A stretch of DNA of 7,214 nt, from assembly GCA_007116445.1 (NCBI GenBank), contig SKIM01000357.1, positions 1-7,214 on the forward strand, written 5' to 3'. Position numbers and translations under genes: made by a program. How positions within the stretch are numbered: position 1 is the stretch's first letter; each line of letters starts with the position of its first letter. The notes beneath the pieces are model-generated. The model was not told where the DNA came from and did not search any database. It was given only the letters and a program-made list of their open reading frames with translations. The stretch comes from Natronohydrobacter sp. (GTDB lineage Bacteria > Pseudomonadota > Alphaproteobacteria > Rhodobacterales > Rhodobacteraceae). Below, piece by piece: positions 1 to 5,993 of this stretch.

Positions 1-328
1 GGGGTCGTCAATGCCCAGCCCCACAAACCAGCGAAACATCAGGTTGTAATCCATCTGCTCCATCAACTGCCGCGTCGTGCCAAAGGCACGCCTCTGGCGT
101 GACCCGGACCGAAAACAGGATTTGCAGCAGGCTCGCCCGGATCAGACGCTCCGGGGGGATCGAGGGGCGCCCGAAATCAGTGTAAAGCACCTCGAACTCG
201 GCATCGAGGCTCGCCAGAGCCTCATTCACGACCTGCCGGATCTTGCGCAACGGGTGACGCGCGGGGATGCGCTCCTCAAGATCAACATAGCTGAACAGCG
301 ACCCGCTCGTCCCGTCCGTCCCGCGCAT
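1..328 (-). pseudogene. IS5-family transposase, 5' part, frameshifted and cut by window edge
   Basis: This is the N-terminal part of a DDE transposase of the IS5 type (DUF772-like N-terminal domain), which would cut and paste its own insertion sequence. Recognisable stretches are SLFSYVDLEERIPARHPLRK and then GRPSIPPERLIRASLLQILF, followed in another frame by RQLMEQMDYNLMFRWFVGLG. The frame from the start codon runs to codon 104-106. A 31-nt segment (73-103) follows, and the family sequence resumes at 72 in a different reading frame that stays open to base 1. Read straight through, the first frame ends at a stop at 8-10. From memory of the family the gap should hold only Ser-Glu (6 nt), so the net insertion is about 25 nt. 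I chose ATG 328 over GTG 334 because a G-rich ribosome site (GGCGGGGG) sits about 5 nt upstream of it. The DDE catalytic region would lie left of the window. Family assignment is firm; inactivity is inferred from the frameshift. Confidence 0.85.
73..103. repeat. Palindromic 31-nt segment interrupting the transposase
   Basis: Two perfect, mutually exclusive hairpins overlap here: CGTGCC-AAA-GGCACG at 76-90 and CACGCC-TCT-GGCGTG at 87-101. The shared bases 87-90 belong to both stems. The segment replaces what should be two conserved codons of the transposase and shifts the frame by one base. Its origin is unknown. It could be a small palindromic repeat insertion or a replication or repair product of a hairpin. 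Confidence 0.6.
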
Positions 329-389
329 CTTCACCCCCGCCGTTATCGTGCAGAGGGTGAATCATGTTCTCAAACCGATGTCGAGACAG

Positions 390-410
390 GACTATTTCAG
401 CAACCTGCTA
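390..410 (-). mobile_element. Probable outer terminal end of the IS element
   Basis: Read on the minus strand, this stretch begins near TAGCAGGTTGCTGAAATAGT. It resembles the terminal inverted repeats (AGGTTGCTGAAAAAGTC type) I recall for IS5-like elements carrying this kind of transposase, and it lies about 60-80 bp upstream of the transposase start, as expected for the left end. The exact boundary and any target duplication cannot be set, because the other end of the element is outside the window. The identification rests on remembered family ends, so it is tentative. Confidence 0.4.
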
Positions 411-452
411 GGAGAGATGTGATTATCCGGGATCAAACACATAGGCGCAAAG

Positions 453-467
453 CGCAAAGCCTTTGCG
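453..467. repeat. CGCAAAG palindrome with adjacent direct copy
   Basis: CGCAAAG (453-459) and CTTTGCG (461-467) form a perfect 7-bp inverted repeat around one central C. A further direct copy of CGCAAAG lies immediately before, at 446-452. Three copies of one heptamer in 22 bp could be a protein-binding site, but the site lies 172 bp upstream of tctB and its function is unknown. Confidence 0.5.
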
Positions 468-557
468 GTCCGAATTGATGATTGCTTGAGCAACAAGCCA
501 GCTTTGTGCGTTGCCGCGCGCTCGATGTAAGCGCTGCTGGGCAAGCCACTCGGAAGA

Positions 558-591
558 AAGCTTGCGCGGCTTATGGTTAATATGCAAGCTT
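558..591. promoter_or_regulatory. 8-bp inverted repeat upstream of tctB, candidate operator
   Basis: AAGCTTGC (558-565) and GCAAGCTT (584-591) are exact inverted copies separated by 18 nt of AT-richer DNA. The site lies 47 bp upstream of the tctB start, a typical place for a regulator-binding site. The hexamer AAGCTT is itself palindromic, so the two half sites also count as direct repeats 28 bp apart. The regulator is not encoded in the window. Calling it an operator is inference from structure and position. Confidence 0.35.
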
Positions 592-638
592 GTTTGAATA
601 GCGACATGAATAAGTCGCAAAAGCGAGGGGTGGTATAA

Positions 639-1091
639 ATGCCGCGATCAGATTTCTGGTCCGGGCTCGTGGTCGCAGGGTTCGGATTGCTGGCTGTCTT
701 TTGGATGATTCCGAATTATGCAGGGTCAAACCCTTTCGCGCGGATGCCACCGGGACTGGTGCCGAGCATCGGCGCCTGGCTGATGGTCATCTGCGGTGGC
801 CTCGTGGCCGCGAAGGGTTTCATCCAAATGCTCCGCGCGAAGGTTGCGCCGCTGACAACTGACTTGCACTGGGGGGCGATTGCCTGGGCGGCCTGGCCCT
901 TTGTTTATGTCGGTATAGCGATCTGGTTCATGTCCTTCATCAAGATCACATGGTTCGGGGCGTTTTTGATCGGGGGGATGTTGATTCTGCTCGGGGAACG
1001 TCGTTGGTGGATGATCCTGGGCTGTTCAATCGTCCCGGTGGTGCTGCTTTATGTCTTGTCGGTTTACATGATGCGTGTGGGAGTGGTCTGA
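639..1091 (+). CDS. tctB: Tripartite tricarboxylate transporter small membrane subunit (TctB family)
   Basis: This 150-residue integral membrane protein is the small, four- to five-helix subunit of a TTT-family secondary transporter, which works with the large TctA permease and a periplasmic TctC binding protein to import a carboxylate-type solute. Hydrophobic spans are visible near residues 7-24, 41-63, 80-101, 104-119 and 124-146. The N-terminal WSGLVVAGFGLLAV and the motif PPGLVPSIGAWLMVICG fit the family. TctB proteins are poorly conserved, so the call leans on length, topology and position directly before tctA. The ATG has a strong GAGGGG site 8 nt upstream. The stop lies 3 nt before tctA, which suggests translational coupling. 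It is the first gene of the operon and so lies closest to the putative control region. Alternative: none plausible in this context. Confidence 0.9.
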   Translation: MPRSDFWSGLVVAGFGLLAVFWMIPNYAGSNPFARMPPGLVPSIGAWLMVICGGLVAAKGFIQMLRAKVAPLTTDLHWGAIAWAAWPFVYVGIAIWFMSFIKITWFGAFLIGGMLILLGERRWWMILGCSIVPVVLLYVLSVYMMRVGVV

Positions 1092-1094
1092 CAC

Positions 1095-2609
1095 ATGGAT
1101 TTTTCAGCTGTCGGCGCCGCCGCATCCGAAGCTCTGACACTGGCCTCGTTCATCGGGATTGGTGGGGGCGTGTTACTGGGCTATGTTGTGGGCGTCATTC
1201 CGGGCCTGTCGCGCTCGGTTGCGATTTCCATCGCAATCCCGATGACCTTCTACATGTCCCCTTTCATAGCGATTTCCTTCCTGATTGGTCTGTCCAAAGG
1301 GACAGCGGCAGGCAGTGCAGTTTCGGCGATCCTGCTGAATGCCCCGGGGGAGGCGTCCTCTGCGGCAACATCGCTGGATGGCTATCCGCTGGCCAAACAG
1401 GGCAAGCCAAAGACGGCGCTTCAGGTCGGGCTGATCGCCTCGGTGCTGGGGGATATTCTGGCGACGATCATCCTGATTTTCGTGGCGATCCCTTTCGCTC
1501 GGGTGGCCCTGCTCTTTGGCCCCTATGAAATGGCCGCGATCCTTGCCTTTGCGCTGGTGTTCATCGCAGGGCTTTCAGGGGGCAATATCTTCAAGGGGCT
1601 GGCCGCCGGGGGGCTGGGCATCTTTCTGGGCACGATCGGGCTCGACAATCAGACCGGCCTGCCGCGCCTGACCTTCGGCTATACCGAGTTGATGGACGGT
1701 ATGCCGCTGATCGCAGTTGCTATCGGCACGCTGGCGCTGTCGGAAATGTTCATTCAGTCCGAGAAGTTGCGCTATGACCGGGAGAACATGTCGGTTGCCC
1801 TGAAGAAAGACAGCAGCGACCGGATCACCTGGCCCATCTTCAAGAACATCCTGCCCACGATCCTGCGCGGCACAGGCGTTGGCACATTCGTCGGCGCGCT
1901 TCCCGGCCTCGGGCCGTCTGTGGGCTCGTTCATGTCCTACGGGATGGCCCAGAAAGCCGCGAAAGACCCCGAAACCTTCGGCAAGGGGAACCCCAAGGGC
2001 ATAGCCGCTGCGGAATCCGCCGATAATGCGGTGATCCCGGCGGCGCTGATCCCGCTTTTCGGTCTGGGGATTCCTGGCAATGTTTCGGCCGCACTTCTGA
2101 TCGGGGCCTTTGCCATCCATGGCATCACTGTCGGTCCGCTCTTGCTGCGCGACAATCCCGAGCTTCTGTATTCGATCTTTGCGGGCATGATCCTGGCCTC
2201 GGTTATCATGCTGGTGCTGGGCTGGTATGGATTGATGGTCTTTGCGCAAATCACCCGCGTGCCGCCGCATGTGGTCATTCCCATCGTGATTTTCTTCTGC
2301 CTCGCGGGGATGATGCTGCAGGGCTATGGCACATTTGGTCTGGTGATCCTGATGGCCTTCGCGCTCTTGGGCTATCTGATGAAGAAATACGACTATAGTT
2401 TCGTCACCTTTCTCGTGGCTTTCATCATCACGCCGATGCTGGAGTTGAACCTGCGCCAGTCGATCATCCTGTCGCGTGGGAATTGGGAAATCCTGTTGGG
2501 GCGCCCTATTGCGATGTTCTTCATCGCCTGCACGGCCATCGCGCTAATTGCGCTGATCATCCGCACCTTCCGCAAGGAAAAACCGCTGGCCGATGCGCCG
2601 GCAGACTGA
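1095..2609 (+). CDS. tctA: Tripartite tricarboxylate transporter large permease (TctA family)
   Basis: This 504-residue polytopic inner-membrane protein is the large permease of the TTT system and forms the translocation path. It has the family's internal two-repeat layout. The first repeat carries GVIPGLSRS (33-41) and then SAILLNAPGEASSAATSLDG (77-96). The second carries GALPGLGPSVG (267-277) and later AESADNAVIPAALIPLFGLG (306-325) followed by IPGN. Each half thus holds a Pro-Gly-Leu loop and a second Pro-Gly segment. The length is normal for TctA. The ATG is 3 nt after the tctB stop, with GGGAG about 11 nt upstream inside tctB. The downstream binding-protein gene starts 20 nt after its stop, so all should be cotranscribed. 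Energy coupling in this family is generally attributed to ion gradients. The substrate cannot be predicted; citrate, other di- and tricarboxylates and terephthalate-like aromatics are all known for TctA relatives. Confidence 0.95.
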   Translation: MDFSAVGAAASEALTLASFIGIGGGVLLGYVVGVIPGLSRSVAISIAIPMTFYMSPFIAISFLIGLSKGTAAGSAVSAILLNAPGEASSAATSLDGYPLAKQGKPKTALQVGLIASVLGDILATIILIFVAIPFARVALLFGPYEMAAILAFALVFIAGLSGGNIFKGLAAGGLGIFLGTIGLDNQTGLPRLTFGYTELMDGMPLIAVAIGTLALSEMFIQSEKLRYDRENMSVALKKDSSDRITWPIFKNILPTILRGTGVGTFVGALPGLGPSVGSFMSYGMAQKAAKDPETFGKGNPKGIAAAESADNAVIPAALIPLFGLGIPGNVSAALLIGAFAIHGITVGPLLLRDNPELLYSIFAGMILASVIMLVLGWYGLMVFAQITRVPPHVVIPIVIFFCLAGMMLQGYGTFGLVILMAFALLGYLMKKYDYSFVTFLVAFIITPMLELNLRQSIILSRGNWEILLGRPIAMFFIACTAIALIALIIRTFRKEKPLADAPAD

Positions 2610-2629
2610 TCAAAACGAGGGAGAGACAC

Positions 2630-3568
2630 ATGAATAGACGCCATATTTTGACGGCAGGCGCTGCGGCCTGCCTGTTGATGACGGCATCACAGGGACTGGC
2701 AGAGGCTTGGAGCCCGGACCGCCCGATGATGATGGTCATCGGCTTCGCCGCAGGGGGCTCGACCGATATTCAGGGCCGCGTGCTTGCGCGTTCGCTGGAG
2801 GAATATTTCGGCCAGCCCGTCAATGTGGTCAACCAGCCCGGTGGCGGTGGGGCTGTGGCGCTGACACGCTTCCTCAATGCCACGCCGGATGGTCACACCT
2901 TCATGTTTGGCGTGCAGCTCGGGCTGACCTTCTCGCCCATCGTGACGGAAACCGAATATGACATCGACGATTTCCGCTATGCGGGCACGCTCGTCGGCGG
3001 TCAGTTCGGGGTCGTCGCGCGTGGCGATGCGCCCTATCAGAGCTTCGAGGAGCTGGTCGCCTATGGTCGCGAAAACCCCATGACCTATGCCCAGCAACTG
3101 CCGATGGATCAGGCGATCATGCAGTTGATCGCGGATCAGGAAGGCATTGATCTGGCGATTGTCCCCACGGGCGGCGGCGGCGGCATGGCACCGCTTCTTC
3201 TGGGCGGTGAGGTCGATTTCGCCTTCTCTGGTGGCACGCATGCGCAATACACGCCTACAGGCGAGATGAATGTCCTGGCCTTCCTGACCCGCGAGCGCTC
3301 GCCCTTCTACCCCGATGTGCCGACGCTGGTCGAGCTGGGCTACCCTTACGCGATGGATGATTTCCGCTCCTTCTTCCTGCCCGGCGGCACCCCGGATGAG
3401 ATCGTGCAGGCGTTTGAGGATGCCGCGCGTTTCGCGGTCGAACATGAACCTTTCGTCGCGACCACAGTCGAGAACACTCTGCACCCCATCGTCTTCATGG
3501 ATGCAGAGGAAACCGAAGCCACCATCCGCGAGATTCGCGCCGCGAATGAAGCGCTGATGGCGAATTGA
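2630..3568 (+). CDS. tctC: TTT-family periplasmic solute-binding protein (TctC/Bug), first copy
   Basis: This 312-residue extracytoplasmic binding protein should capture the solute in the periplasm and hand it to TctAB. Family marks are the N-lobe stretch GFAAGGSTDIQGRVLA (38-53), GQPVNVVNQPGGGGAV (61-76) and TPDGHTFMFG (85-94), then SPFYPDVPTLVELGY (224-238) in the C-terminal half. The start at 2630 is preferred over upstream in-frame codons because GAGGGAGA sits 5 nt before it and a signal peptide follows. The leader begins MNRRHILTAG, so it carries an Arg-Arg pair resembling a weak Tat signal, with cleavage likely near GLA-EA or AEA-WS. It is a close paralog of the next gene. The central glycine run PTGGGGGMAP (179-188) and the SGGTHAQYTPTGEM segment (200-213) are shared by both copies. 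Substrate is unknown. Confidence 0.93.
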   Translation: MNRRHILTAGAAACLLMTASQGLAEAWSPDRPMMMVIGFAAGGSTDIQGRVLARSLEEYFGQPVNVVNQPGGGGAVALTRFLNATPDGHTFMFGVQLGLTFSPIVTETEYDIDDFRYAGTLVGGQFGVVARGDAPYQSFEELVAYGRENPMTYAQQLPMDQAIMQLIADQEGIDLAIVPTGGGGGMAPLLLGGEVDFAFSGGTHAQYTPTGEMNVLAFLTRERSPFYPDVPTLVELGYPYAMDDFRSFFLPGGTPDEIVQAFEDAARFAVEHEPFVATTVENTLHPIVFMDAEETEATIREIRAANEALMAN

Positions 3569-3593
3569 AGACAATCCAACAGGAGAACTGACG

Positions 3594-4520
3594 ATGAAAA
3601 AGACCCTTTCAGCCATTCTCGGCGCAACCCTGCTGTCGGCGCCCATGGCCTATGCCTCGGACTGGCCCACGCGCCCGCTGACCATGGTCATCGGCTTCAA
3701 TCCGGGTGGCTCGACCGATATTCAGGGCCGCGTTCTGGCCAATGTCATGGAAGAATTCCTCGGCCAGCCAGTCAATGTCGTGAACCAGCCCGGTGGCGGC
3801 TCGGCGGTGGCTTTCACGCGGCTGAAAAACACCACCCCCGATGGCTACACTTTCCTCTTTGGTGGCACGACCGCGCTGACCTTCACCCCGATCATCACCC
3901 CGGTCGAGTATGAAATCGACGATTTTGAATATCTCGCCGCAGTCGCGATCGGCCAGAATGCCATCGTGACCTCGGCCGAGCAGCCCTTCAGCACATTTGA
4001 CGAGATTGTCGAATACGGCCGCGAAAACCCCATGACCTATGCCCAGCAGACGCCGCTCGATGAGGCGATCATCATGGCGATTGCTGAACAGGAAGGGCTT
4101 GATCTGGCCATCGTGCCCACGGGCGGCGGCGGCGGCATGGCCCCTCTGGTGCTGGGCCGTGAGGTTGATTTCGCCTATTCCGGCGGCACCCATGCGCAAT
4201 ACACCCCGACAGGGGAAATGGTCGTCGCGGCCTTCATGTCCGCCGAACGCTCGCCCTTCTATCCGGATGTGCCCACGCTGATGGAACTCGGCTACGACTA
4301 TTCCATCGAGGACTACCGCACGATTATCGTGCCGCAGGGCGTGCCGGATGAGGTCAAGGAACGGCTGATCGCTGCGGCGGAATTCGCCAGCGAAAGCGAA
4401 GCCTTCATCAACATCACCGAAGGCAATACCTTCTTCCCCGTCGTCTTTATCGGTCAGGAAGAAATGGAAGAGAACGTCCGGCGCATTCGTGCCGCCACAG
4501 AAGAAGTGATGGCCAACTGA
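3594..4520 (+). CDS. tctC: TTT-family periplasmic solute-binding protein (TctC/Bug), second copy
   Basis: This 308-residue protein is the tandem paralog of the preceding gene and aligns with it without visible gaps after the signal peptide, at roughly half to 60 percent identity judged by eye. It has the same family marks: GFNPGGSTDIQGRVLA (34-49), GQPVNVVNQPGGGSAV (57-72), TPDGYTFLFG (81-90) and SPFYPDVPTLMELGY. Its leader MKKTLSAILGATLLSAPMAY ends in an A-Y-A site, a plain Sec signal with cleavage after residue 21, unlike the Arg-Arg leader of copy one. AGGAGA at 3581-3586 sits 7 nt before the ATG. The gap to the previous gene is 25 nt, and a strong terminator follows 19 nt after the stop, so it is the last gene of the operon. 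The two copies differ in the segment after TF(S/T)PI(V/I)T and in the C-terminal lobe, which may alter specificity. Confidence 0.93.
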   Translation: MKKTLSAILGATLLSAPMAYASDWPTRPLTMVIGFNPGGSTDIQGRVLANVMEEFLGQPVNVVNQPGGGSAVAFTRLKNTTPDGYTFLFGGTTALTFTPIITPVEYEIDDFEYLAAVAIGQNAIVTSAEQPFSTFDEIVEYGRENPMTYAQQTPLDEAIIMAIAEQEGLDLAIVPTGGGGGMAPLVLGREVDFAYSGGTHAQYTPTGEMVVAAFMSAERSPFYPDVPTLMELGYDYSIEDYRTIIVPQGVPDEVKERLIAAAEFASESEAFINITEGNTFFPVVFIGQEEMEENVRRIRAATEEVMAN

Positions 4521-4539
4521 TCAGGCCATTGCTTGATTT

Positions 4540-4575
4540 GCCGCTGACAGCCATGGGGTGTCAGCGGCTTTTTTT
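4540..4575 (+). terminator. Rho-independent terminator of the tct operon
   Basis: A perfect 10-bp stem, GCCGCTGACA (4540-4549) with TGTCAGCGGC (4559-4568), encloses a 9-nt loop and is followed by seven T residues (4569-4575). It begins 19 nt after the second tctC stop. On the minus strand the hairpin is followed by AAATCAAGC rather than T residues, so it should act mainly on plus-strand transcripts. Confidence 0.95.
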
Positions 4576-4578
4576 GTC

Positions 4579-5079
4579 TCAGGGCAGAATCCGGATCGGC
4601 GTCCCGTCGCGCACCATAGCGTAGATATCTTCCATCTCGCGGTCGGTCACAGCGATGCAGCCATCGGTCCAGTCACCGCGAGCGCGCTGAAACTGCGGCC
4701 CTCTGCCATGGATGAAGATGTCCCCGCCCGGTCGCCAGCCATTGGCTTCGGCGCGGGCGCGATCTTCTTCATTGGGGTAGCTGATCCCGATCGACAGATG
4801 GAAACGGCTGTTGGGGTTGCGGCGGTCGATGATGTAATCCCCCTCGGGCGTGCGCCGGTCGCCTTCGCGTTGTTTGTGGCCGATGGGATTGCCGCCAAGC
4901 TGGACGCGAAATGTGCGCAGTCGCTGATTGTGGTGATAGAGATGCATGCGCCGTGCGGCCTTGTGAACCACGATCTGCGTGACTTCGGGGCCGTGATAGC
5001 TGCGGAACTTGCTCGGAGCACCGCAGGATGCCAGCACCGCCACGAGAGCGAGTGCCGCGACAACTCGGAAGAAAACCAT
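4579..5079 (-). CDS. YkuD-domain L,D-transpeptidase-type lipoprotein (YafK-like)
   Basis: This 166-residue protein has a YkuD catalytic domain, which in this family forms or cleaves links at meso-diaminopimelate in peptidoglycan or between peptidoglycan and lipoproteins. The leader MVFFRVVAALALVAVLASC carries a lipobox (LASC) with Cys19 as the lipidation site, so it should be anchored in a membrane facing the periplasm. The active-site block is IFIHGRG (His124) and then DWTDGCIAV (Cys141). The D-G-C-I-A form, lacking the Arg of the commoner SHGCIR motif, fits the YafK-like branch. Conserved RRNPNSRFHLSIGISYPN (86-103) also fits. I chose ATG 5079 because AGAGG lies about 8 nt upstream and the signal peptide starts there. 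ATG 5109 and TTG 5133 are longer options without a clear ribosome site. It lies 81 nt downstream of the channel gene and converges on the tct terminator. Whether it acts as transpeptidase or amidase is open. Confidence 0.88.
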   Translation of the reverse strand: MVFFRVVAALALVAVLASCGAPSKFRSYHGPEVTQIVVHKAARRMHLYHHNQRLRTFRVQLGGNPIGHKQREGDRRTPEGDYIIDRRNPNSRFHLSIGISYPNEEDRARAEANGWRPGGDIFIHGRGPQFQRARGDWTDGCIAVTDREMEDIYAMVRDGTPIRILP

Positions 5080-5160
5080 GTAACTGCCTCTGGGGTTTTT
5101 CTTGACCATGCCGAAATCAGCAGGCCTTGCCAAGCGGGCAGATGCGGCCTCACGAAGCTG

Positions 5161-5979
5161 TCATTGCGCAGGCGGGGTCTTGTCGTTCGCCTGTGCGTTG
5201 AGCCGCTCCTCGATCGCGGCGAGGCGTTTGAGCACTTCGTCGCGGTAATCTTCGGTCGCCTGATTGCTTTCGGCAGCATGCGCGTCCTGCATCGAGTTCA
5301 CGATCAGACCCACCAGCAAGTTGACCACGGCGAATGTGGTCACCATGATGAAGGGCACAAAGAAAGCCCAGGCATAGGGATAGACTTCCATGACCGGGCG
5401 GACGATCCCCATCGACCACGATTCCAGCGTCATGATCTGGAACAGCGAATAGGCCGAATTCCCCAGATCCCCGAACCATTCGGGAAAGCTGTTGCGAAAG
5501 AGCGTCGTGGCCATGACCGCGCCGATATAGAAGAGCATCCCCATCAGCAGAAACACCGAGCCCATCCCCGGCAGCGCCTTGATGAAGCCTTCGACCACGC
5601 GCCGCAGATTTGGGCTGACGGAAACAACGCGCAAAAGACGCAGGATGCGCAGGGCGCGCAGCACGCTGAAACTCTGCGCGCCGGGCATGAGCGAGATGCC
5701 CACGATCAAAAAATCGAAGATATTCCAGCCCGAGCGCCAGAACTGCCCGCGCTGGGCATGTAGTTTCAGGGCCAGTTCCAGTACGAAGATCGACAAACAC
5801 AACGTGTCGAGCAGCTTGATCAGCGGGCCTGCGACCTCCATCAGGCTGCGCGATGTTTCCAATCCCAACAAGAGTGCGTTGAAGACGATCACGCCAAGGA
5901 TGCCATTGCGCACAATCGGTTTGTCGAGAAAAGCGGCTGTTTGTTCGCGGCTGAGCATCTGGCGTCCCCGTTGGTTCAT
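5161..5979 (-). CDS. Bacterial voltage-gated sodium channel (NaChBac/NavAb family)
   Basis: This is a single-domain six-helix channel that would assemble as a tetramer in the inner membrane. From the 5979 start (272 aa): S1 about 24-41, S2 52-73 with an acidic residue, S3 86-98 (WNIFDF), and S4 105-119 with Arg at 108, 111, 114 and 117 at every third position. The S4-S5 linker follows and S5 is about 138-162. The pore has filter TLESWSM (184-190) and GIVRPVMEVYPYAW after it, then S6 203-230. The filter glutamate and the surrounding pore match the NavAb sequence as I recall it. A short C-terminal heptad stretch (DEVLKRLAAIEERL, 247-260) suggests the usual coiled coil. The start is uncertain: ATG 5979 lies 14 nt after the methyltransferase stop but lacks a clear ribosome site, whereas ATG 5958 (265 aa) has CGGGGA a few bases upstream. 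Physiological role (motility, pH or sodium homeostasis) is inference from relatives. Confidence 0.95.
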   Translation of the reverse strand: MNQRGRQMLSREQTAAFLDKPIVRNGILGVIVFNALLLGLETSRSLMEVAGPLIKLLDTLCLSIFVLELALKLHAQRGQFWRSGWNIFDFLIVGISLMPGAQSFSVLRALRILRLLRVVSVSPNLRRVVEGFIKALPGMGSVFLLMGMLFYIGAVMATTLFRNSFPEWFGDLGNSAYSLFQIMTLESWSMGIVRPVMEVYPYAWAFFVPFIMVTTFAVVNLLVGLIVNSMQDAHAAESNQATEDYRDEVLKRLAAIEERLNAQANDKTPPAQ

Positions 5980-5993
5980 GCAGGGGCGATATG

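Larger units (their letters stand above)
411..638. other. Gene-free region between the IS end and tctB, rich in inverted repeats
   Basis: I see no convincing gene in these 228 bases; the short open frames on the minus strand lack good ribosome sites and family matches. The region should hold the promoter and control sites of the tct operon. It contains several short palindromes: CGCAAAG-C-CTTTGCG at 453-467 (preceded by a direct CGCAAAG copy at 446-452), TTGCT-TG-AGCAA at 482-493, AAGCTTGC/GCAAGCTT at 558-591, and GCGAC/GTCGC at 601-618 just ahead of the tctB ribosome site. No clear sigma-70 -35/-10 pair with correct spacing was found. The tctB ribosome-binding site is GAGGGG at 625-630, 8 nt before the ATG. 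Confidence 0.6.

Noticed and set aside
1..328. Programmed ribosomal frameshift joining the two transposase frames
   Set aside because: No slippery run is seen at the junction, and bridging the frames would still add about nine extra residues in place of the conserved Ser-Glu. A disruptive insertion explains the data better.
446..467. Possible CRISPR-like or tandem repeat array from the repeated CGCAAAG heptamer
   Set aside because: There are only two direct copies and one inverted copy, adjacent and without spacers, so it is a local palindrome and not an array.
77..478. Plus-strand open frame of 133 codons over the transposase and its upstream DNA
   Set aside because: It is antisense to the recognised transposase and crosses the probable IS boundary, with no family similarity.
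1575..2270. Minus-strand open frame of 231 codons antisense to tctA
   Set aside because: Hydrophilic, His/Arg/Gln-rich translation of the complement of a membrane protein gene, with no motif or ribosome site.
2687..3646. Long minus-strand open frame of 319 codons antisense to the first tctC
   Set aside because: Composition is atypical, it shows no recognisable domain, and it lies wholly over two strongly supported binding-protein genes. The similar frame at 3609-4199 exists only because the two genes are paralogs, so it repeats the shadow.
4558..5763. Long plus-strand open frame of 401 codons antisense to the channel and the lipoprotein
   Set aside because: It is rich in His, Arg and Asp with no family pattern and covers two well-supported genes on the other strand. 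It begins inside the terminator hairpin with no ribosome site. This is a typical shadow frame of GC-rich DNA.
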